From positions 1-26,441 of the forward strand of contig JBLHOC010000020.1 in assembly GCA_047620825.1 (NCBI GenBank): a DNA stretch of 26,441 bases, read 5' to 3'. This document shows, piece by piece, positions 18,563-25,443 of the stretch (position 1 is the first letter of the stretch; each line of letters opens with the position of its first letter). The notes beneath the pieces were generated by a model. It did no database searches, was not told where the DNA came from, and saw only the letters and a program-made list of their open reading frames with translations. This DNA is from UBA987 sp047620825 (GTDB lineage: Bacteria > Bacteroidota > Bacteroidia > NS11-12g > UBA9320). The position numbers were made by a program, and so were the translations under genes.

Positions 18563-19235
18563 AGGTAGGTGTTGAATCAATCAGACCATCATGAGTAGGC
18601 CTAACGTAGTCGTCAGTTGCCATTTTATTAATTTTCGGTTGTAGTATCCATACACCTATGTAATAGAACCAAATAAGAAAGAACTCGCCAATAAATTCAG
18701 GCTTTTGTTGATTATTCCCTTTTTCAACGAGTTTAATTGTTTTAGCGGTATGATAGTAGGTGTAAATCGAGCATCCCACTGAAATTAATGCCATTGGAAA
18801 GAGCATAATCATTTGCCCAACCCACCCCGGCATTTCTTCTATTTCTCCTTGTGTTTCAATCGTGTTGAAAATTTCCGTAAAAACGGTTGACATGGTATAA
18901 AATAGGTAAACCATGATAATAAGAGGAATCACCAACATCCATTTAAAAAGTGTGAGATTAAGACCATGACCTTCGGGCAATTTAGGGTGAAGGCCGACCG
19001 ATATGGACCAAAGCCATCCTGCAAAACCAAGTATTGCTGGCAAAATAATAATAGGTATCCATGTGAAAAGTTTGGTGAACATCGCAACAAACTCATCTGG
19101 ATTAGGCTCCATGTCAGAATTAAATGGGATGGTACTTATGAAGTTTCCAATAAATGCAAAGTGAAGCACAAGCGGAAAAGCGAAAAATAGCAAAAACAAT
19201 TGCCAATGTTTTGCTTGAAGAAACAGTTTTATCAT
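18552..19235 (-). CDS. Bacteroidota membrane protein of unknown function
   Basis: 227 residues with about five hydrophobic segments, at roughly residues 11-33, 55-78, 95-115, 140-160 and 183-199. Near the end is FFLIWFYYIGVWILQPKINK, a segment I recall from many uncharacterised Bacteroidota proteins. It ends in a short soluble tail. It is the first gene of a pair with the methyltransferase. No function can be proposed. Confidence 0.75.
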   Translation of the reverse strand: MIKLFLQAKHWQLFLLFFAFPLVLHFAFIGNFISTIPFNSDMEPNPDEFVAMFTKLFTWIPIIILPAILGFAGWLWSISVGLHPKLPEGHGLNLTLFKWMLVIPLIIMVYLFYTMSTVFTEIFNTIETQGEIEEMPGWVGQMIMLFPMALISVGCSIYTYYHTAKTIKLVEKGNNQQKPEFIGEFFLIWFYYIGVWILQPKINKMATDDYVRPTHDGLIDSTPTYDN

Positions 19236-19298
19236 GTGTTTTTTATTTCGCCTTTCGACATATTACCAAGCACAAAAGGTAGCAATTATTTTGAAATA

Positions 19299-19520
19299 TT
19301 ATTCGTTAAACGTGCTAATCTGGATATCCTTGTCTTGACAGCCATAAGATGCGGCACTCCATGTTCCAGATTTTGTGCTAAAAGCTTTGACTTCATTATT
19401 GTACGTATCGATAAAATAAAAGCTGGCATAAGATTCGAATTCACAGCTTTGTTGTGCGTCTGAAACGCCGACTCCTGTCAATAACAGAAGGGTAGTTAGT
19501 GTTAGTGTAAGTTTATTCAT
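19299..19520 (-). CDS. Small secreted protein of unknown function
   Basis: 73 residues. A clear signal peptide (MNKLTLTLTTLLLLTGVGVS, then DAQQ) leaves a mature part of about 50 residues with two cysteines (SCEFESYASFY and SYGCQDKDIQIS). It is probably a small periplasmic or surface protein. It is not recognised. It is short, so the support is mainly the good signal peptide and coding-like composition. It has the same strand as its neighbours, with 63 bases to the membrane protein start. Confidence 0.55.
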   Translation of the reverse strand: MNKLTLTLTTLLLLTGVGVSDAQQSCEFESYASFYFIDTYNNEVKAFSTKSGTWSAASYGCQDKDIQISTFNE

Positions 19521-19602
19521 AATTGATAGGGATTTGCAACAATCAAATCAATTTCTGAGCCAGGATTTTTCATAATTTTATGCCTGGGAGTTTTCTGAAC
19601 CG

Positions 19603-19779
19603 TTATTCGGGTTTGTTTAGAAGGAGGTCTATTTGTTTCGCGATTTGGTCAGCTTCAGTATATTTTTGGTCGCCTTCTGTTCGGTTGATACTTGAAAGTC
19701 TGTGTGCGTCTTTCATCAAACCATCGTATTGTTTCTGAAGCTTGTCGATAGGAGATTTCTTTTTTAAAAATGAGAACAT
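19603..19779 (-). CDS. Lacal_2735 family small protein
   Basis: 58 residues. The sequence starts MFSFLKKKSPIDKLQKQYDG and includes LMKDAHRLSSINRTEGDQKY and TEADQIAKQIDLLL. This matches the small, highly charged, helical Lacal_2735 family found throughout Flavobacteriia and relatives: MF-x-x-F-K-K-K-S-P, then K-L-x-K-x-Y, then NR-x-E-x-D-x-K-Y. Function is unknown. It usually stands alone, as here. The 80-base gap to the next gene contains an imperfect hairpin (CCAGG/CCTGG around 19559-19587) that may end the transcript. Confidence 0.85.
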   Translation of the reverse strand: MFSFLKKKSPIDKLQKQYDGLMKDAHRLSSINRTEGDQKYTEADQIAKQIDLLLNKPE

Positions 19780-19961
19780 AGGATACTATTTGATTACTCG
19801 ACTTGTCACCAGTGATTTATAAATGCTGGTTTTTTTAATATGGATTGTAAGTTGTTATATGCTTAACAAAACGAATAAACTTTAAAATAGTTCGAAGCGT
19901 ATATAACTATTACTTAAGGCTTTCGAATCGCATAAATTCCCTGAGCTCCTAAATTTTATGT

Positions 19962-19989
19962 AAAAAAAACCCCCGATGTTATCGTCGGG
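19962..19989 (-). terminator. Rho-independent terminator of the Cys-repeat lipoprotein gene
   Basis: On the minus strand CCCGA...TCGGGGG is followed by eight T. Arms are 19985-19989 and 19972-19976. It is 24 bases beyond the stop. Confidence 0.75.
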
Positions 19990-20013
19990 ATTTAACGTTT
20001 CTTGTAGTACAAT

Positions 20014-20598
20014 CTATTTACCCTTTGGCGTGCATTTGCAATCTTTAGTGACAACCCCAACTGTTCCCTTAGCGGTTTTGCATTTGTCGCCAACGTTTAG
20101 TTTAAGTTTTTCGCAATCGTACTTAGGTTTATTGTCTTTGCTTTCGCACTTGCAATCTTTGGTCACAACCCCAACTGTTCCCTTAGCGGTTTTGCATTTG
20201 TCGCCAACGTTTAGTTTAAGTTTTTCGCAATCGTACTTAGGTTTATTGTCTTTGCTTTCGCACTTGCAATCTTTGGTCACAACACCAACTGTTCCCTTAG
20301 CGGTTTTGCATTTGTCGCCAACGTTTAGTTTAAGTTTCTCGCAATCGTACTTAGGTTTATTGTCTTTGCTTTCGCACTTGCAATCTTTGGTTACAACACC
20401 AACTTTACCAGTAGCAGTTTTACACTTGTCGCCAACGTTTAGCTTCAACTTTACACAGTCGTATTTTTTGTCTTTTTGCTCTTTCTTTTTCTTAAAGAAT
20501 TTTATCAGAGCGTCTTTGTCAGAGGAATCTTTACACGCTGTTAGGGTGAAAAGTGCCGACGTCAGCACAATAGCAACCAATTTTAAAGTGGATTTCAT
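20014..20598 (-). CDS. Lipoprotein with four 38-residue Cys-rich repeats
   Basis: 194 residues from ATG 20598 (MKSTLKLVAIVLTSALFTLT then AC, the lipobox cysteine about residue 22; an ATG at 20607 adds three residues). A Lys-rich linker is followed by four tandem units of about 38 residues, each with four cysteines: Y-D-C-x-K-L-K-L-N-V-G-D-K-C-K-T-A, then VGVVTKDCKC. The last three are almost identical in protein and DNA. The pattern C-x-x-L-x-L-N-x-G-D-x-C...C-x-C resembles the NIGDPCDDGNP...C-x-C modules in large Bacteroidota surface proteins, here in a very basic version. Mature charge is strongly positive. It is probably a cell-surface or periplasmic lipoprotein; function is unknown. The opposite strand is also open across the repeats, a by-product of the repetition. 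Confidence 0.8.
   Translation of the reverse strand: MKSTLKLVAIVLTSALFTLTACKDSSDKDALIKFFKKKKEQKDKKYDCVKLKLNVGDKCKTATGKVGVVTKDCKCESKDNKPKYDCEKLKLNVGDKCKTAKGTVGVVTKDCKCESKDNKPKYDCEKLKLNVGDKCKTAKGTVGVVTKDCKCESKDNKPKYDCEKLKLNVGDKCKTAKGTVGVVTKDCKCTPKGK
20017..20466 (-). repeat. Tandem 114-bp coding repeat (about four units)
   Basis: Units run from 20466 down: three of 114 bp and a last one of 108 bp. Units 2 to 4 are nearly identical at DNA level, showing recent copying or correction; unit 1 has several changes. Expect length variation between strains and assembly collapse risk. Confidence 0.85.
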
Positions 20599-20700
20599 TA
20601 TTGTCATTTATAATTTCGTTGCGCGAATATAAAGTGAAATGATAATTGGTTAAAGCTAAACCGTCAATTAACAGTCATTTTTACATGTCATTAGTCACAT

Positions 20701-21318
20701 CTAACTATTTAACAACTTGCTTTTTGGAATGTTTTCGCCTCGATTTATTTTTTTGACCTGGCGAATAGATGGCACATCTGTTGTCCATTTTTTTAACAAT
20801 GTGATGATGCCAATAATTTCTAACCGACTTATTAAGCCAAGAACAATACAAATCCAGAAGGCCACTGAACTGGTGTGATTTAAGCATAAATCAATAAGAA
20901 ATAATAGGAGGTTTATGGTCCAAAGCTTGGCCAAAATAGAATGTGTGGCAATCGTCTTTTTAAATTTCAAGAAACTGATCATGTAAGCACTCGTTTCAAG
21001 GTTAAGAACTGCGGCAATTCACCCCAAATAATCGATAACAAAAGACCAATTCAAATAAAAAATAGCACCGATTGAGATGATCTAAAAGATTTGATCTGCA
21101 TTGGAATCCCATATTCGAAGTTTGTCTGTAGATATGTCCCATTTACGTGCCAGTATGCCATCAAATACATCTGACAATAAACCAATACCAATCAGTATAA
21201 CAATGGTTATGTCGCGAAACCCCCAGTCATTAAAGGCTAGAACTCCGATGACTACGGCAATAAATATCCGGAGATATATGAGCCCGAATGGAATCTTGTG
21301 TTTCCATGGTACAGCCAT
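20701..21318 (-). pseudogene. CDP-alcohol phosphatidyltransferase, interrupted by two in-frame stops
   Basis: One frame of 206 codons from ATG 21318 to 20701 has a TAG at 21082-21084 and a TGA at 21019-21021. Both fall where Trp is expected (ADQIF-W, then DYLG-W-IAAVL), so both fit TGG with one G-to-A change. The catalytic motif is visible as DVFDGILARKW then LRIWDSNAD, a form of D-x2-DG-x2-AR-x8-x-x3-D-x3-D with Leu where Gly is usual. The second half has KFKKTIATHSILAKLW and membrane segments. An intact product would make a phospholipid from CDP-diacylglycerol. As written only 78 residues would be made. It follows the pentapeptide gene by 36 bases in the same operon. Confidence 0.85.
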
Positions 21319-21354
21319 AACCTATGTTCGTATTTAACTCGTTTACTATAAGCG

Positions 21355-21924
21355 TTAATCTATGGTGATATTCAAGTGATCCAATAATCCAGATACGCTG
21401 GATAAGGAAAACTTGGCACCAGTAATGTTGTTTTCATTTGGATTGATACTGTAACCTTGAGCAGTACGCAAATCAGCCTTCTTTAAATTGGTGTTGGCAA
21501 AAGCAGCTAAACGCATAGTGCAATCATCAAATATGGATTGTTCTAAATTGGTTTCAACAAATTCAGTTTCGTTGAGCATACAATCCTTAAAAATAGTCTT
21601 TTTCAATTTTAACCCATAAAATGAAGCAAGCGAAAGGTTGCAGGATGTAAATTGGACTTCGAATAGAAATGTGTTACAAAAGTCAAAACGGAAACCAAGT
21701 AGTTTGCAATTGAGGAATGTGCAATTCCTCAGCGCACAACTCTTAGGGTTGGACTGGCTAAAATCACAATCCTCAAACTTACAGTCAATAAATATTGTAC
21801 GGGTTAAGTCTGCTTCGAGAAAGCTGCACTGCTTAAAATTACAGGATTCAAATTCTATTGCCTTGAGATTTTCGTTTTTAAAATCGGTTTTGCTGAAGTC
21901 AATTTGATTTTGGCTTGCTTCCAT
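21355..21924 (-). CDS. Pentapeptide-repeat protein (Qnr/McbG-like)
   Basis: 189 residues. Runs of A(D/N)(L/F)xx five-residue repeats form a right-handed beta-helix (for example FEADLTR-like LEADLTRTIF, FEDCDF, LRNCTF, FKDCMLNETEF, LEQSIF, LKKADL). The C-terminal cap GAKFSLSSVSGLLDHLNITI is like the end of Qnr/McbG-type proteins that mimic DNA and protect gyrase, though resistance cannot be claimed. The phenylalanine-centred core with many Cys is normal for the fold. The ATG overlaps the stop of the preceding lipoprotein gene as TAATG. It is the only intact gene in this four-gene operon. Confidence 0.85.
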   Translation of the reverse strand: MEASQNQIDFSKTDFKNENLKAIEFESCNFKQCSFLEADLTRTIFIDCKFEDCDFSQSNPKSCALRNCTFLNCKLLGFRFDFCNTFLFEVQFTSCNLSLASFYGLKLKKTIFKDCMLNETEFVETNLEQSIFDDCTMRLAAFANTNLKKADLRTAQGYSINPNENNITGAKFSLSSVSGLLDHLNITID

Positions 21925-22399
21925 TAAAATTTTATTTCAAATGACGTAACGGACAGCGTAGTATTCAAATAGGTCGCGTAGTCGATTGCTGTGTCCATTT
22001 GAGTCGTGTCATTACCAGCTGTAGTATAAATGGATGTAAAAGTTGATGCTGGCGTGAAACGTGCCGTTTTGAAATATATCTTCAATTCGTCAGTACCCGC
22101 GCAGTATTGTTGTTCTAAATTGTAAGCCAGGGTGAGGCTGCCTAAGTTAGAGTCACCAATGATTTGATAAAACATGGTATCGCTATTCAAATCAATCGGA
22201 ATGTTAATGGATTCCCCTTTGTATGAAAAAATAGTATCGCCAGAACCACCTGTGTTCAAATAGAATATACCTAAGCTGTCACTTCTATTCGGTTTGAAAG
22301 TCATAAATGGTTCACCCGTAAAACCTTCACATGCTACAGGAGCATCGTCACTACAGCCAAACAGGAATAAGGTCAAAAGATTAAGATGCCATACTTCAT
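21924..22399 (-). pseudogene. Small lipoprotein gene with a one-base deletion (possibly DUF6452-like)
   Basis: From the ATG at 22399 the frame reads MKYGILIF and then hits TGA. If the run of four T near 22375-22379 had five, it would read MKYGILIFLTLFLFGC, a good lipoprotein signal, and continue open for 158 residues (SDDAPVACEGFTGEPF onward). The ATG at 22399 overlaps the upstream stop as ATGA, which supports it as the original start. A TTG at 22376 could still begin a product without a proper signal. The order next to a DUF6048-like gene recalls the DUF6452-DUF6048 pair in Flavobacteriia, but the family match is only suggestive. A one-base error in the read is the alternative. Confidence 0.65.
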
Positions 22400-23084
22400 A
22401 ACTTCTTGCCTTTAATTTGGTTCAGTACAATGTGAACGCCCATGCCAGGGTTGAAATGGCCGTTTTTTGTCACACCTATAGCTGGAATAAATTGATGGTC
22501 AAATGTGGCATTGGCACTAAGGCTATGGTAAGTAAATTGAATTGGGTAAATGTCGAAACGAATCACCCGGTCTAATATAATTTCGTACCCGACTCTAAAT
22601 TCAGTATATGTATAAGCCAGCTTCTCTTCCATTAAGGTGCTTGCATAATTAGGGTAATAGTTGCCCTCGAATTCTTTCTCACCGACAAAATTTAATTTTC
22701 CAAAACCCATGGAGAAGCCAGCAACAATACATGTTGCTTTTTGTATGATTTCACCGGTTTAAAGTAATTGTTTGAGTTGAAAGACAATCCAAAACCATAA
22801 TAACGACCGGTGGTTTTTGTGGTGCTGAAACCCATTAAATTGTAATGGGTATGGTCAGCGGTTCCACCTTGTAGTTTAATTTCGGTGTAGGGTATGCCTC
22901 GGAAATTGTATTCAAGCATATAGGCATATCTGGTCCGGACATGTATTCCAGCAGTATGCATGAAATACGGTTTGTATTGTAGTAATGTATCCGAAACTTG
23001 TGTCGTGTCAGTTTTTGTTGAAGTTTGCCCATGCGCAAAGTCAAACATTATCGTAATCACCAATGAAAAAATAATTCGTTTCAC
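22396..23084 (-). pseudogene. Secreted protein (possibly DUF6048-like), frameshifted
   Basis: The first frame runs from ATG 23084 with a signal peptide (MKRIIFSLVITIMFDFAHGQ) and stops at 22692. A second frame (22710-22396) continues the protein. Joining them at the five-base run at 22738-22742, with one base added, gives YKKATCIVAGFSMGFGKLNF and a product of about 229 residues ending NPGMGVHIVLNQIKGKKL. The pattern of alternating beta strands suggests a beta-barrel or porin-like outer membrane protein. A DUF6048 name is a guess from length, end motif and gene order. Both halves keep good coding character, so the deletion is recent or is a sequencing error. Confidence 0.7.
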
Positions 23085-23215
23085 TAAGCGAAATTACAAA
23101 ACGACAGTGATAAAGTAATTTGTAACTGCCTGATTTAAAAGACACAAGAAAAAAGTTTAATTTCACACCAACCATTTTAAGGTTTCTTCCGTATTGGTTA
23201 GTAAAATGATTTAAA

Positions 23216-24829
23216 ATGAAAAAAGTATTACCTATTCTAATCTTTGTTGTTGGTTTATTTAGTTATTCTCAAACCCAAGCTCAATGTAAAGCTGACTTTG
23301 TTTTCTACAGCAATGGTGGAGGGGCGTTTGTCTTTATTGATTCAACGCGACAGTATTACAATACAGATGATTGGGATTTTGGAGATGGATCAACTGGTAC
23401 AAACACCTCAGGTCAAGTGAGTCACACATACAAGAAATTAGGTACTTACACTGTTTGTAGAACGATTTGGGATTCAACAAGGTCTTGTCGTGATACATTC
23501 TGCGCCCAAGTAGTTTACCAAAAATGTGAAGCCAATTTTACTTATAAAGTTTCTGGAGACACGGTTGTATTTACGAATACAAGCGACACATCCTTGTTAG
23601 TTTCATGGTCATTCGGTGATGGCACAAGCAGCACAGATTTTAGTCCGACTCATGTATACACTGGGTCAAATTCTGTTAAAACGTATTCGGTGTGCTTAAC
23701 CACATATAATGCTGCAAGATCCTGTTCTGATCGTCAGTGTAACACCGTTACTATCGCAGCCAATGGAAAAAGTTGTGCGGCGTCTTTTAGAGCGTATACG
23801 CAAGGATTAACCGCATCGTTTTCTAATTCTAGCAGCAGTACAAGTACTACGACATACGTATGGAAGTTTGGCGATGGCGATACATCACACGGTTACCACT
23901 CGTCACATAAATACGCTAAACAAGGTGTTTATAATGTATGTCTTACAGTAGCCGATACAGTGTTGAAATGTTCGGTGACTTATTGTGATTCGATTACAGT
24001 GGATTCGGCAAATAACAATAGATGTAGCGCCAATTTTTCTATAAAGGTGACAAACGATACAACTGTAGAATTGAAAAACAATTCCACTAGCTTAAATACA
24101 TTTACATGGTATCTGTCTAATGGCAGCACAACAACAGCCTACGATGCGTCATACACAATTCTGAAACCCGGTACATACACTATTTGTCTAGCTGGTAGAG
24201 ATTCAATATCGGGTTGTGAAGATTCAATCTGCAAAAAAGTAACGATTAGCAGTAAGCGAAATTGCCAAGCTAGTTTTAGGGTGGCGGTCGATACTTCACA
24301 GAAGTTTAAGTTGTTCTTGATTAATAGTTCTTCAAACAAATCTAATCACAGTTATAGTTGGACTTTCGGTGACGGAGGTACAAGTGCCAAGCGTAACCCA
24401 ACGCATAAATACAAATCATTTGGGAAGTACAATGTGTGTCTTACAATTACGGATTCTGCCCTAAATTGCTCTTCAACTTTCTGCGATTCCTTAGGGTTAG
24501 ATTCTACTGGACGACTATTGAAGGCAGATGGTTTCGAAATAGAAGTGATTGATGACTTTGTTTCAGTCCCAACAATAACTAAAGTTGACTTTAACATTTA
24601 TCCAAACCCATTTTATACACAGTTTAATGTGTCATTAAATGGAACATACGATCAAGACGCAAAAATTGAAGTGTATAATGTTCAAGGTCGATTAGTCTCT
24701 ACCAATAATTTTGACGGTGCTGGAAAAGCGACAATAAATTTAAGTCAACAAGTCAACGGTTTATACCTGATACGAATTTTTGACGGGGCAAATTATAGCC
24801 AAACGAAGCTTATTAAAATGAGTAAATAA
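23216..24829 (+). CDS. Multi-PKD secreted protein with T9SS type A sorting domain
   Basis: 537 residues. Signal peptide MKKVLPILIFVVGLFSYSQT is followed by five PKD-type units of about 80 residues starting near 24, 104, 187, 270 and 350. Four have the W-x-F-G-D-G core (53-58, 131-136, 216-221, 382-387); the fourth unit has WYLSNGSTT instead. Each unit begins with Cys and ends with V-C-(L/R)-T...C-S-x-x-x-C. The C-terminal 80 residues are a type A T9SS sorting domain (NIYPNPFYTQFNVSL, KIEVYNVQGRLV, VNGLYLIRI, QTKLIKMSK). The protein is exported across the outer membrane by T9SS and attached or released at the surface. Ligand is unknown. It is divergent from the broken operon at 23084. Confidence 0.93.
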   Translation: MKKVLPILIFVVGLFSYSQTQAQCKADFVFYSNGGGAFVFIDSTRQYYNTDDWDFGDGSTGTNTSGQVSHTYKKLGTYTVCRTIWDSTRSCRDTFCAQVVYQKCEANFTYKVSGDTVVFTNTSDTSLLVSWSFGDGTSSTDFSPTHVYTGSNSVKTYSVCLTTYNAARSCSDRQCNTVTIAANGKSCAASFRAYTQGLTASFSNSSSSTSTTTYVWKFGDGDTSHGYHSSHKYAKQGVYNVCLTVADTVLKCSVTYCDSITVDSANNNRCSANFSIKVTNDTTVELKNNSTSLNTFTWYLSNGSTTTAYDASYTILKPGTYTICLAGRDSISGCEDSICKKVTISSKRNCQASFRVAVDTSQKFKLFLINSSSNKSNHSYSWTFGDGGTSAKRNPTHKYKSFGKYNVCLTITDSALNCSSTFCDSLGLDSTGRLLKADGFEIEVIDDFVSVPTITKVDFNIYPNPFYTQFNVSLNGTYDQDAKIEVYNVQGRLVSTNNFDGAGKATINLSQQVNGLYLIRIFDGANYSQTKLIKMSK

Positions 24830-24847
24830 ATCTATTCTAAAAATGTG

Positions 24848-24875
24848 AGCGGGGGTCAAATGGCTCCCGCTTTTT
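24848..24875 (+). terminator. Rho-independent terminator after the PKD gene
   Basis: AGCGGG (24848-24853) pairs with CCCGCT (24866-24871), followed by TTTTT. It lies 18 bases after the stop and 7 bases before the ECF sigma start, so read-through may still link the genes. Confidence 0.75.
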
Positions 24876-24882
24876 ATACTTT

Positions 24883-25443
24883 ATGCCGATTGATAAAAAG
24901 CTAATAAAGAAGTGTTTAAAGAACGATCGCCGTTCTCAGAACCTGCTCTACAAAGAGTTGTTTAGCTATATTATGAATATATGTATCAGGTATAAAGATA
25001 ATTATGATGATGCTGGATCTGCGTTAAACATAATTTATTTAAAGGTGCTTAAAGGATTGTCGGAATACGACGATTCTAAAGCTATTTTGCCTTGGGTGAA
25101 AACGATTGCGGTTCGTCATCTCATAGATGAGTATCGGTACGAGAAACGACACGATGCCATTGGACTAGACGACTTACCACAGCAGACGTTAAATGGACAT
25201 GCAGCTGCACCAGACATGCTTGAAGTGGAAGATATTTTGCAAATGCTGTACCGTTTGCCGTCCCTTACTAAAAGGGTATTTAACCTTTTTGCAATTGATG
25301 GTTATAAGCATAGAGAGATAGGTGAATTGTTAGGTATGAGTGAAGGGAATTCGAAGTGGCATTTAAACCAAGCTAGGGGTCAATTGCAAGCACTTATTGC
25401 GATAGAACATAAGAGGTCAGAACGCATAAATTTAGAGATATGA
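24883..25443 (+). CDS. ECF-type RNA polymerase sigma factor
   Basis: 186 residues with region 2 in the first half (YDDAGSALNIIYLKVLKGLS and ILPWVKTIAVRHLIDEYRYE) and region 4 in the second (LPSLTKRVFNLFAIDGYKHR, EIGELLGMSEGNSKWHLNQA). This is the extracytoplasmic-function type, used to switch a small regulon in response to envelope signals. The gene stop (TGA, 25441) overlaps the start of the next gene as ATGA. It sits next to a T9SS cargo gene, so that gene may be a target, though this is inference. Confidence 0.9.
   Translation: MPIDKKLIKKCLKNDRRSQNLLYKELFSYIMNICIRYKDNYDDAGSALNIIYLKVLKGLSEYDDSKAILPWVKTIAVRHLIDEYRYEKRHDAIGLDDLPQQTLNGHAAAPDMLEVEDILQMLYRLPSLTKRVFNLFAIDGYKHREIGELLGMSEGNSKWHLNQARGQLQALIAIEHKRSERINLEI

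Noticed and set aside
20017..20466. CRISPR-like array
   Set aside because: Units are contiguous 114-bp coding repeats without spacers and no cas gene is present.
19976..20632. Long plus-strand frame opposite the Cys-repeat lipoprotein
   Set aside because: It is a repetitive mirror of the minus-strand 114-bp repeat; the minus-strand reading has a lipoprotein signal, a regular Cys pattern and a terminator.
9325..21084. Stop codon reassignment as an explanation for the in-frame TAA, TAG and TGA codons
   Set aside because: All three codons end intact genes here: TAA in rpsT, TAG in radC and glyS, TGA in the ECF sigma gene. The internal stops occur only in a few adjacent genes and come with frameshifts, which fits decay.
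22738..22742. Programmed -1 frameshifting in the secreted (DUF6048-like) gene
   Set aside because: The site is C-AAA-AAG, not a good slippery heptamer for -1, and the next gene in the operon also carries a one-base loss. Mutation or read error is simpler.
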